Positions 18,993-26,288 of a stretch of 64,000 bases of DNA are shown here, one piece after another. This stretch comes from an uncultured Lachnospiraceae bacterium (GTDB taxonomy: Bacteria > Bacillota > Clostridia > Lachnospirales > Lachnospiraceae). Position 1 is the first letter of the stretch. Each line of letters begins with the position of its first letter. The notes under the pieces are model-generated. The model was not told the DNA's origin. It was given only the letters and a program-made list of their open reading frames with translations, and did not search any database. A program made the position numbers and the translations under genes. The stretch spans positions 1 to 64,000 of the forward strand of contig CAMWTP010000032.1 of assembly GCA_947177165.1 (NCBI GenBank). Direction: 5' to 3'.

Positions 18993-19685
18993 TTTCAAAT
19001 ACTCCTTTTTCATCATAAATATTGAGTCATATACTAAGATTCTGCTGTATTTATTTTTTATGTCATATACTTTTACAAGACAACTGTCAATTTTTCCATA
19101 TCGCGTTCACTGCAAACATATGCCTATACAAAATGAACAAATATGATTTTTCAATATCTAACTATAGTTTACATCAGCAGCATGAGAAAAACAAGCGAGA
19201 AATTTAATTCTGACATAATAAGTGCGTAGAGAGATTGCAAGGATGCGAATACTGCCGATTGCGCAGATAAAGAAAAAGCTGATTCAGATATTGGCTGGTT
19301 ATTATCACTACTATGGGATAACTGACAACTTTAAGGGCATGGATGACTTTTGTTTTCGAGTTAGAAATATTTCAGAAACATGTGATACTGGAAAAATAAA
19401 ATATTTGATTTTCTAAACATGCTGTATTGGAAAACCAAATATCTGTTTTTGGTCAAGAATTAGTGAACAGTAAGTAATGGCCAGTTTTTGGATGACCGTA
19501 TTAGTGAAGATTATAAAAGGGGGGCAGTAAAGTGAATAAATATGAAAATAAAAAGAACTCTAATAAGTTGATCAATAGCTTAAAATATAGATTAAGTCGT
19601 GGCACAACTGCCAGCCCGTAATCGGGAGGACAGTTGTGCCTGTCTCGTAATATACCAGCGCGGCACATTCAGCCCGCTTCATTAT
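18993..19685. other. Junction region between the glycan cluster and the accessory island
   Basis: No complete gene is visible. It holds the group II intron RT fragment (19222-19416), a 40-nt hairpin at 19601-19640 (GGCACAACTG pairing with CAGTTGTGCC, with CCCG/CGGG inside) and a 29-codon frame at 19532 after GGGGGG that I do not trust as a gene. The rest is AT-rich and featureless. The mix of a retroelement scrap and a hairpin suggests past insertions at the island boundary. Confidence 0.5.
19222..19416 (+). pseudogene. Remnant of a group II intron reverse transcriptase/maturase C-terminus
   Basis: The frame encodes QIKKKLIQILAGYYHYYGIT followed by DNFKGMDDFCFRVRNI, matching the conserved end of group II intron-encoded proteins (L-x-G-H/Y-Y-x-Y-Y-G-I-T-D-N). 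No RT core (YADD) or intron RNA domain V is visible nearby, so only about 60 codons remain. Confidence 0.65.
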
Positions 19686-20123
19686 CTATTCAGTCTCCAG
19701 TATTTTAAGGAATATTTTGGTAAGCCGCATCGAGGTACCAGTTTGATCCATATATTCAATTGCAGGTACTTCCTCGCCAAATACAATTTGCTGTTCGTGA
19801 ATAGCGAACACAGGTGAAAAGGTCAATTCTGGTCTGCATTTTTCGAAGTACCAATACAAAAGCTGGATTATGCCGTCCGGTTTATTGATATTACTTACAT
19901 AAATAATCAAAACTTGATTATCCTCAGAGAGCATATGGCTTGGACAAACATTCTCATGGTTTCCGTCAATTGTGCGGAGCTGGACTCCAAATCTGGCTTT
20001 TACGTTTTGGATTACGAACTGGAGGGCTCCCATACCATTATGTCCATTGGTATCTGGTTGGTTTGACATATACCGGTCAAAGTATGTTTGCTCCTCTGGT
20101 GGTAAGTTATTAGCTGTCAACAT
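19686..20123 (-). CDS. Hypothetical protein, 145 aa
   Basis: I do not recognise this protein. It is soluble, with a mixed alpha/beta pattern (VLIIYVSNINKPDGIIQLLY, LTFSPVFAIHEQQIVFGEE). An excellent AAAGGAGG lies 9 nt before the ATG at 20123, so it is expressed. It lies downstream of the XRE regulator in the same direction, with a possible small frame between, and may form an operon with it. Confidence 0.6.
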   Translation of the reverse strand: MLTANNLPPEEQTYFDRYMSNQPDTNGHNGMGALQFVIQNVKARFGVQLRTIDGNHENVCPSHMLSEDNQVLIIYVSNINKPDGIIQLLYWYFEKCRPELTFSPVFAIHEQQIVFGEEVPAIEYMDQTGTSMRLTKIFLKILETE

Positions 20124-20217
20124 AAAAATAGTCCTCCTTTCGTCTGCTGTGGCACCCTATGCGCCGGATTTTTTTTGTGTTGAGCGAGTCATTCCTACAT
20201 GCTCGTTTCGTTCTCAA
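20110..20217 (-). CDS. Possible 35-aa basic peptide
   Basis: A TTG start at 20217 is preceded by AAAGGAGGG at 6 nt. The frame encodes a very basic peptide (start MRTKRACRND, end YFYVDS) that overlaps the first codons of the 145-aa gene, which would allow translational coupling. No homology is recognised; the ribosome site is the only support. Confidence 0.3.
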   Translation of the reverse strand: MRTKRACRNDSLNTKKIRRIGCHSRRKEDYFYVDS

Positions 20218-20257
20218 TTGGATTCCCTCCTTTCGTTGAAGATATTAGTATGAAATT

Positions 20258-20932
20258 TTATAATGATTGCAAATGTGCTAGTTTATCAAATGAAAATAGA
20301 AATTGCTTTAGGTGGTTGAATGCAGAAATAAATAAGTTCTTTTGCAACACCTTGGAGTCCAGTGCAGGTTCGTTGGAAGAATTGCTATTTTGATTGTGGG
20401 ATGCTACATCTTCTTCGGTAACCTTTCGGCACTCAGTGATGCTTCTTGCGACAATTTTTAATAGTTCACCATCGGAGGCTGTGTAATCCTGGTAGAAATC
20501 CCAGAGAAGCAGGAGGAGTTCGCCATCTGTGCGGTACATGGTTTGTGCTATTAGTGTCAGGTCAATTACCTTGCCGTTTAGATCCAGATACGTGGGAGTC
20601 GAAGAAGGCAGTTTTCCTTGATAGTTTGACGCAATAAGAAGCTCCTCCAGAGAATATCCCAGAATAGGTGCAAGTTTCGTAAGGGTTGACACAGAAGGAA
20701 GGGAATCTCCGTTTTCAATTCTTGAAAGCTGTACATTTGTTATGCCTATTTTGGCGGAAAGCGCCTTCTGTGACAGCCCCTTGGCTTTCCGCCCCTGTTT
20801 AAGCAGTTCGTCTATGTGATCAATTGTGATGTCTGTTAGAGGATGAATAGAAAAGGTGTTTTCCGATAAGTTAGCTGGCTCAATAGCGTGTAGTTGTACA
20901 GATGCCTTTTCAAAAGATAATGAATCCATCAT
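20258..20932 (-). CDS. XRE-family transcriptional regulator
   Basis: A 224-aa protein. Residues about 40-95 form a HTH_3 domain (IDELLKQGRKAKGLSQKALS, KIGITNVQLSRIENGDSLPS). The remainder is acidic and helical with no recognised ligand domain. It is transcribed divergently from the 649-aa ATPase gene, with a 200-bp AT-rich region between them containing a good minus-strand promoter and direct repeats. It probably regulates itself and the ATPase gene. AAAGGGG precedes the ATG. Confidence 0.85.
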   Translation of the reverse strand: MMDSLSFEKASVQLHAIEPANLSENTFSIHPLTDITIDHIDELLKQGRKAKGLSQKALSAKIGITNVQLSRIENGDSLPSVSTLTKLAPILGYSLEELLIASNYQGKLPSSTPTYLDLNGKVIDLTLIAQTMYRTDGELLLLLWDFYQDYTASDGELLKIVARSITECRKVTEEDVASHNQNSNSSNEPALDSKVLQKNLFISAFNHLKQFLFSFDKLAHLQSL

Positions 20933-20965
20933 TTACATACACCCCTTTCATATATTATTTTTATA

Positions 20966-20994
20966 AGTATAATATATAGTTTGTTAAAAATCAA
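20966..20994 (-). promoter_or_regulatory. Predicted sigma-A promoter for the XRE regulator
   Basis: On the minus strand TTGATT (20994-20989) and TATACT (20971-20966) are separated by exactly 17 nt. The -10 box lies 34 nt before the regulator ATG. It overlaps the repeat that could be its own operator. Confidence 0.6.
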
Positions 20995-21010
20995 TAATAA
21001 TGTTAAAAAT
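20983..21010. repeat. Direct repeat GTTAAAAAT, candidate operator
   Basis: GTTAAAAAT occurs at 20983-20991 and 21002-21010, 19 bp apart start to start, about two helical turns. The first copy covers the -35 box of the minus-strand promoter, an arrangement suited to binding by the divergent XRE protein. The sequence is AT-rich, so chance is possible. Confidence 0.35.
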
Positions 21011-21131
21011 AAAATGAAAAAAAATTAACATATTTACAAATGTGGAGTAATTTAATATAATTGAATTGGGCAAAGCGTCGGATAATTGCTCTGATGCTGA
21101 TAAAGGTTTGTGCAAAAGATGGGAGGCCGGT

Positions 21132-23081
21132 ATGAAAGGGGTAAAAGAGAGAATTAATAGTAGTGAGATGTACGAGATCGATCAGGAACGGACGGGCAGT
21201 ACAGTGAATAATGTGGAACTGGACCTGTATCTTTCTGGAGTATTGAACGAAAGCGGAGTGTGCTTTGGAGATAATGTTGAGGGGTTTCATCAGGTGTTTC
21301 GTGGCCCGGGTAAGTTTTTGTTTTTTGTGGGATATCAGCAGACCGGAAAAACGGTATTTTTGAAACATTGTTTTGGAATGAAAAGCAATACGCCATATAT
21401 TAATGATGAATTGAAGAGCTTTGTAATACCGCTGCTCGGAAAAGGAAATTCGGAAAATAAAGTCCCTTATGACATGGTATCAGAAACGATTAGGGGGGCG
21501 TGTGACAGGTTTGAATATGAATATCTGCAGGCGGATCAGCAGCTTACAGAGAGTGGTGTTGACGGATTTTTCCGTTTTATTTTGGATACACGCGCGAGTT
21601 ACCTGCCAGAACTGGAATTTTCGGAAGAAAGCAGGCTGACCTCTTTTCAAAGGAAGTGTGCACGTATTAATAAAATGCAGGAAAGGCACAAACTAGCCTT
21701 TTATCTGACGAGGCTGAAATATTATCTGATGAATTATAGTAATGGTATTGAGAAGGTGATAGTGGTATTGGACAATATCCACAATATGTTTTTGGGAATC
21801 AGCCAGCAACAGGAGCTGGTAAGTCTGCTGACGGATGTTTTCGAGTGCCTTGGAAATGATGGGATAAACGGGCATGGGAAATGGTCAGCGTTTGTTGTGG
21901 TAGCAGTGCGTCCGGCAGATTATAGAAAACTCAAGGCACACGAAAAGATATCTTCCTATGCAGATATGAATATATGGTATACGATTAAAGTGAACAGTGC
22001 CGAATTGTTTAAACGTGCGGTCGAAATGGATGCTGGAACTGCAGAAGGTGAAAGGGTCATAGGCGTTGATTCGGAAACAGTGCTTTCAGGTTCCGGGGAA
22101 TTTAGGACAGCATTAGCAGTGCTGAGTCATAAATTTGACCGGAAGTATGCCGATATGATCGAAAGTTTGTGTTTTTATAATGCGGACTTGATCAAACAGG
22201 CGTACAAACGTATCTTGCTGAACACAACATGGGTAAGGGAAAGAAACTTCAGGTTCTCCGTAAATGAGGGAAGAGGAGAGGAGATTACTTTCAATAATAT
22301 TACCTGTATCAGGGCATTGGCATGTGGGGAGGACAAGGTATACAGAAGGTGGGATGACCTGGATAAAATGGCTGAAATTGATAAATTGCTCCCAAATATC
22401 TTATATAATGAAGAAAAGACGGACTATGGACTGCTCAATCTGTATACTATGAAATACTATCTGCGTCAATATAAACCACAGATGGAATGGGGAGAGAAGT
22501 ATATTGTACTCAAGGATTATGTGGACTGTTTTAAGTCTCTGCTGGGGATAGATACCGAAACATGTGTATTTGTCACTGATTATCTATTTCGAAGGGAAAT
22601 TCTGCGGAAAAGTTTTTATGACGTGGAAGCAGCAGCAGGTGTATTGTATAATAAGGATTGGGGAACGGATAATAAATTGTACATAACATCAAGAGGAAAG
22701 AAAATGTGGGATATGTTCCGGGATGACAGTGTGCTTCTGGAACTGTGCAGAGAGGACATGTATCTGGCAGAACCGGTAAATGAGGATGAGAAGAAATGCA
22801 GTTATGATTTAATGATAGAGAAGAAACAGTGCGATCTGTTTCAAATGCTTCTGAAAATAATAGGTGACATTTTTGAACAGGAGCTTTCTTACTACCAGGC
22901 GGCCTGCCGGAATGGGAACCAGGAAAGATACCGAAAAGCATTTGGCAGGCAGCCAGTTGCGTTGATTTTGCTGGAAGGAGTGACGAGGTCGATCCAATAT
23001 TCGGGGTATCACAGTGTCATGAAAGACAGAAATGAACTGGAATCCCGTATGTTTGCAAAGTGGAAGGAATGGGGGGACTGA
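21132..23081 (+). CDS. P-loop NTPase of unknown family
   Basis: A 649-aa protein with Walker A GYQQTGKT (about residues 67-74) after KFLFFV and Walker B VIVVLDNIHN (about 209-218), followed by AFVVVAVRPADYRKL, a sensor-1-like strand. The C-terminal 300 residues contain winged-helix-like segments (LYTMKYYLRQY; VTDYLFRREILRKSFYDVEA) without named domains. I chose the ATG at 21132 because GGGAGG is 5 nt upstream; the frame extends to a TTG at 21066 without a ribosome site. It ends 14 nt before the convergent winged-helix gene. The general shape (ATPase plus C-terminal helical region) recalls STAND-like or KAP-like conflict NTPases; function unknown. Confidence 0.75.
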   Translation: MKGVKERINSSEMYEIDQERTGSTVNNVELDLYLSGVLNESGVCFGDNVEGFHQVFRGPGKFLFFVGYQQTGKTVFLKHCFGMKSNTPYINDELKSFVIPLLGKGNSENKVPYDMVSETIRGACDRFEYEYLQADQQLTESGVDGFFRFILDTRASYLPELEFSEESRLTSFQRKCARINKMQERHKLAFYLTRLKYYLMNYSNGIEKVIVVLDNIHNMFLGISQQQELVSLLTDVFECLGNDGINGHGKWSAFVVVAVRPADYRKLKAHEKISSYADMNIWYTIKVNSAELFKRAVEMDAGTAEGERVIGVDSETVLSGSGEFRTALAVLSHKFDRKYADMIESLCFYNADLIKQAYKRILLNTTWVRERNFRFSVNEGRGEEITFNNITCIRALACGEDKVYRRWDDLDKMAEIDKLLPNILYNEEKTDYGLLNLYTMKYYLRQYKPQMEWGEKYIVLKDYVDCFKSLLGIDTETCVFVTDYLFRREILRKSFYDVEAAAGVLYNKDWGTDNKLYITSRGKKMWDMFRDDSVLLELCREDMYLAEPVNEDEKKCSYDLMIEKKQCDLFQMLLKIIGDIFEQELSYYQAACRNGNQERYRKAFGRQPVALILLEGVTRSIQYSGYHSVMKDRNELESRMFAKWKEWGD

Positions 23082-23095
23082 CTGCCTGGCAAATG

Positions 23096-24073
23096 CTATT
23101 TGAAAAAGGACTGACTCTGGGGACGGCTGCAGCTGTACAGGAAAGAGCACTTTTCGGCGATGTATGCGAGGGAATGGTTCTGCTTGATGTATTTTGCCTT
23201 CCAATATTTTAATATCAACTGCTTGTTGCCCTTGTATTTGGGATTGCGGAAGTCATTTTTCATACTATTGATTTCAAAAAATACTTTACAGTATTGCTCA
23301 TTGGAAATCAGGTTGTTCACATCAAAGTCATTATTAGTCTGATCTGGAAAAAGTTCAGGGGCAATATTACTGAAAATATGGTCAATAAGCTGGGTTGCTT
23401 TGTCAAAGTCCTGATTTTCCAAGGCAAAAAGAGGTTCCAGGCAGCGAAAGCTTTTTAGTTCACTGCGCAGATGGTCGTTTAATCTTGTGATCAGTATATG
23501 CTGGCCAAGAATACTGTGGATTTCATGGATATATGCGGTCTGGTGCAGTATTTCAAGCTGGCTCATATGACTGATGAAGTTCGAATACAAAGTGAACAGT
23601 TCACTTGGACAATCTGTGACATTTCTGCCAGTCAGCAGATCATCCATCCAGATATCCCATACGTTTCCTGCCTTTTCCTGAAATTGCAGGAGAATATCAA
23701 AAGTTTCAGAGACCAGCGTGTTCTCGTGGGATAGGGTAGTAAACGGATGGATCTTATTCGTCTGGGGAAGGATGACTTTTGCGACATACAACCGAGCCGT
23801 CTCTGTCAGCGAGTAATATTTTGAGCGCCCAGTCCGTTCAGAAACAAGCAGGCTGGGCTGGATACTTTCCAGTCTGCTGAGGATATTGCTCAGGCTGGTG
23901 ACGGACGTATGAATGTTTGCTGCCAGATTCTTTTGCTGCATGTGGGGGGTGTTGTATAATTCTTTTAATATGTTAATGCCCAATTTTGAAAGCGTGTTAT
24001 TTAATAACTCAATGGTATCAGGAGTAAGGGGCTGGTCAGGTGAACTATTCGTATTAAGCGCATAAGATTCCAT
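23096..24073 (-). CDS. Winged-helix (MarR-like) regulator with a large C-terminal domain
   Basis: About 325 aa. Residues about 25-110 form a winged helix: LGINILKELYNTPHMQQKNL (helix 1-2), HTSVTSLSNILSRLESI (recognition helix) and LLVSERTGRSKYYSLTETAR (wing). The remaining 200 residues are helical and unrecognised. AAGGAGG lies 8 nt before the ATG at 24073; a GTG at 24082 overlaps that site and is not used. It diverges from the RADAR-region genes across about 370 bp, so it may control them. Convergent with the upstream ATPase gene. Confidence 0.75.
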   Translation of the reverse strand: MESYALNTNSSPDQPLTPDTIELLNNTLSKLGINILKELYNTPHMQQKNLAANIHTSVTSLSNILSRLESIQPSLLVSERTGRSKYYSLTETARLYVAKVILPQTNKIHPFTTLSHENTLVSETFDILLQFQEKAGNVWDIWMDDLLTGRNVTDCPSELFTLYSNFISHMSQLEILHQTAYIHEIHSILGQHILITRLNDHLRSELKSFRCLEPLFALENQDFDKATQLIDHIFSNIAPELFPDQTNNDFDVNNLISNEQYCKVFFEINSMKNDFRNPKYKGNKQLILKYWKAKYIKQNHSLAYIAEKCSFLYSCSRPQSQSFFK

Positions 24074-24377
24074 AAAACTCACCTCCTTCTTGCTTGCTGT
24101 AAATAGAAACTAACTAATTAAATATTAACAGAAATGAACTATAAAAGCAAGAGAAGGATTGGGAAAAACGATTGAAAGATAATAGTTTATGATAGAATGC
24201 GCCGTAGAATTATTAGATGTGAAATGTACGTGAAATAACAACAATGATAATGGAATGATTTGGGAAATATGAACATTCTAACGATGTGCAATATCCATAA
24301 TACGGCATAATATAATATTAAGCATTAATGAATCGTGCTTTATCGATACCTTAATTTTCTAATATATTGGAGGAAAA
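24074..24377. promoter_or_regulatory. Divergent control region upstream of the RADAR operon
   Basis: About 300 bp, AT-rich and without genes. A perfect TATAAT lies at 24311-24316 on the plus strand, 61 nt before the leader frame, but the -35 position (24288-24293, GCAATA) is poor, which suggests dependence on an activator. The region is shared with the divergent winged-helix regulator. Confidence 0.4.
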
Positions 24378-24452
24378 ATGAACAATGAAAATATCCAGAT
24401 GCATCTGAGATTCAAAACTATGAAAACAGGGGGAATGCCCAATGACAACTAA
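24378..24452 (+). CDS. Possible 24-aa leader peptide of the RADAR operon
   Basis: ATG at 24378 follows GGAGG (4 nt spacing). The frame encodes 24 residues beginning MNNENIQMHL and its stop (24450-24452) overlaps the ATG of the next gene at 24442 in another frame, so translation of the leader could be coupled to or interfere with the downstream gene. No sequence similarity is recognised. Confidence 0.35.
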   Translation: MNNENIQMHLRFKTMKTGGMPNDN

Positions 24453-26265
24453 CAAAGACAGAGAGCAGATTATAGAGGAAGCAAAGTCCTTGTTTTCTGA
24501 AGATGTGTTAAAGGAATTAAAAGAATGGTACCTGTATACATTGCAGGGGAACTGGCAGTATGTCATGTTTGCAGTCAGGCGCAGCTATATGATGGCACTG
24601 GTCATGGAAACCATCACAGGAGAGGAAATGCAGAGCCAGTCCGGTGAGTTTCTGACGGACGCTGCCCTTTTTTTGCGTTGTGGGGAGATGGCGGCAGAGT
24701 ACAGAAAGTACGGCTGTTTTCCAAGGATCCTGTTCTGTGATGATATTATGATCCATGGGCGCAATATCAATCACATTATCGAGGAAATACGGGAGGAACT
24801 CGTACGCATTCTCGGGGAATCTGAGAAGGAAGCGGTTGAAGCGGCGCTGATCAGTGCAATAGAGATCCATGTATATGTGCGGGCATGGGATTCTCTGCTG
24901 TTGCTTGGGCCGTATGCATGGAAACTGCACTATGTGCGCAAGGAAGGGCCGGGCTTCTGGCATCAGCTTGCCAGTGACATGTCGTCACTGGTACTGCGGT
25001 CAAATCTGACGAATGCCAGCTACGTTTTTACGGAGTATTTGTCCAGTGCGCAGATGTCGACAATATGCAACTGGCTGAAAAAGGATGGATTTGTTGATAC
25101 GATCTTCCAGAATACAGAACAGCGTGCGAGATTTTTTTTCCTGAATGCGTCAGGGGGAAAGACAAAGCTGGTTTTATCGCTGCGGATTGTGAAGAACAGA
25201 TACCGGGATGATTACAGGGTGGTGCCGTTTGTGTTTCTGCCAAGCCTGGATGCCGATGAAACGGACGCATTGTTTAGAAGAATTTTGGAGAAAATTCCGT
25301 CCAGATATACACAGCTGCTCCGGACCTGGAGGCATGTAAGGGGAATGCGGTCGTTTAACGAGATGCTGACCATGCTGCTCTCGGATGCCGTTCTGAAATC
25401 GTTTAATCATGCATATGGGATTACTCCTGATCCGGAAGATATGGAGAAAGAGCTGGTGAAGCTGACGAGAAACTATAATCAGACTGGTTTTCGGCAGACG
25501 AGACAGATGCTGAAGGATCTGGTTGGGGGAAGCCAATCCATACTGGAGATGGAGGAAGTCGCTGATATAGTAGATGAGGTGGTCTCCAATGACCGGATTG
25601 TGATAAAGTTTGTAGGTGATGGCGAAAAGAAGCATGTCGGGAAGAGAGAGATTGAGAAAAGGGTGGAGGATTTTTTTTATGACTTCGGGTACAAGGAGGA
25701 AGTGTCAGCGTTTGAATTGATGGAGCTCCCATATTTCCAGACAAGTCTGCGGTCGAAGCGGAGCGGGGAAGACAGTGCTGTTATACTGAAAGCGTTAAAC
25801 AGCGGACTTACCAAAGAACAGTCAAAATACTGTCTGGCGTATTTTCTCCAGATGGCGGATGCGGGGATTAGCGGGCTGACTTCATATATCCCCGACAACT
25901 GGGGGGGCGAAGGATATGCCCAGTTTGCAAAGCCAGGTGAGCTTTCACTGCTGATCAGGCCGCTCAGATTGTATGAGTATATTCCCATGCTGTCCCGCAT
26001 GCAGATGGAGTGTGAACTGCGGCTCCGGGCGCTGACAGATGAGCTGAAGGATTTTGGCGCATGGGTAGGCTGGACGGATGAACAGATCCGTGAACTTGTG
26101 GATTTTGTTGATACGCTAAGCAGGATGGGACACGCGCCCAGGGACTGGAATGGAAATTATATCGAGAAGTATGACAAAGACGGGCGGAATATCTATGAGG
26201 TGATTAGCATACGGAAATCACTGCGCCATGCTTATATAGAGTACGCACAGGAAAAATACAAATAA
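24442..26265 (+). CDS. Large protein with a phosphoribosyltransferase-like motif, first gene of the RADAR operon
   Basis: A 607-aa cytoplasmic protein. Residues 96-109 read ILFCDDIMIHGRNI, closely matching the PRPP-binding loop of type I phosphoribosyltransferases (hydrophobic strand, D-D/E, then x-x-x-G-x-T/N-L/I), and the preceding helix (TDAALFLRCGEMAAEYRKYG) fits that fold. The rest is unrecognised; the C-terminal 100 residues are helical. It lies 23 nt before rdrA, so co-transcription is likely. A PRTase-like enzyme beside an adenosine deaminase suggests a nucleotide-handling function, but this is inference. GGGGG precedes the ATG. Confidence 0.6.
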   Translation: MTTNKDREQIIEEAKSLFSEDVLKELKEWYLYTLQGNWQYVMFAVRRSYMMALVMETITGEEMQSQSGEFLTDAALFLRCGEMAAEYRKYGCFPRILFCDDIMIHGRNINHIIEEIREELVRILGESEKEAVEAALISAIEIHVYVRAWDSLLLLGPYAWKLHYVRKEGPGFWHQLASDMSSLVLRSNLTNASYVFTEYLSSAQMSTICNWLKKDGFVDTIFQNTEQRARFFFLNASGGKTKLVLSLRIVKNRYRDDYRVVPFVFLPSLDADETDALFRRILEKIPSRYTQLLRTWRHVRGMRSFNEMLTMLLSDAVLKSFNHAYGITPDPEDMEKELVKLTRNYNQTGFRQTRQMLKDLVGGSQSILEMEEVADIVDEVVSNDRIVIKFVGDGEKKHVGKREIEKRVEDFFYDFGYKEEVSAFELMELPYFQTSLRSKRSGEDSAVILKALNSGLTKEQSKYCLAYFLQMADAGISGLTSYIPDNWGGEGYAQFAKPGELSLLIRPLRLYEYIPMLSRMQMECELRLRALTDELKDFGAWVGWTDEQIRELVDFVDTLSRMGHAPRDWNGNYIEKYDKDGRNIYEVISIRKSLRHAYIEYAQEKYK

Positions 26266-26288
26266 ACGAGAAACAATCGGAGGAAACT

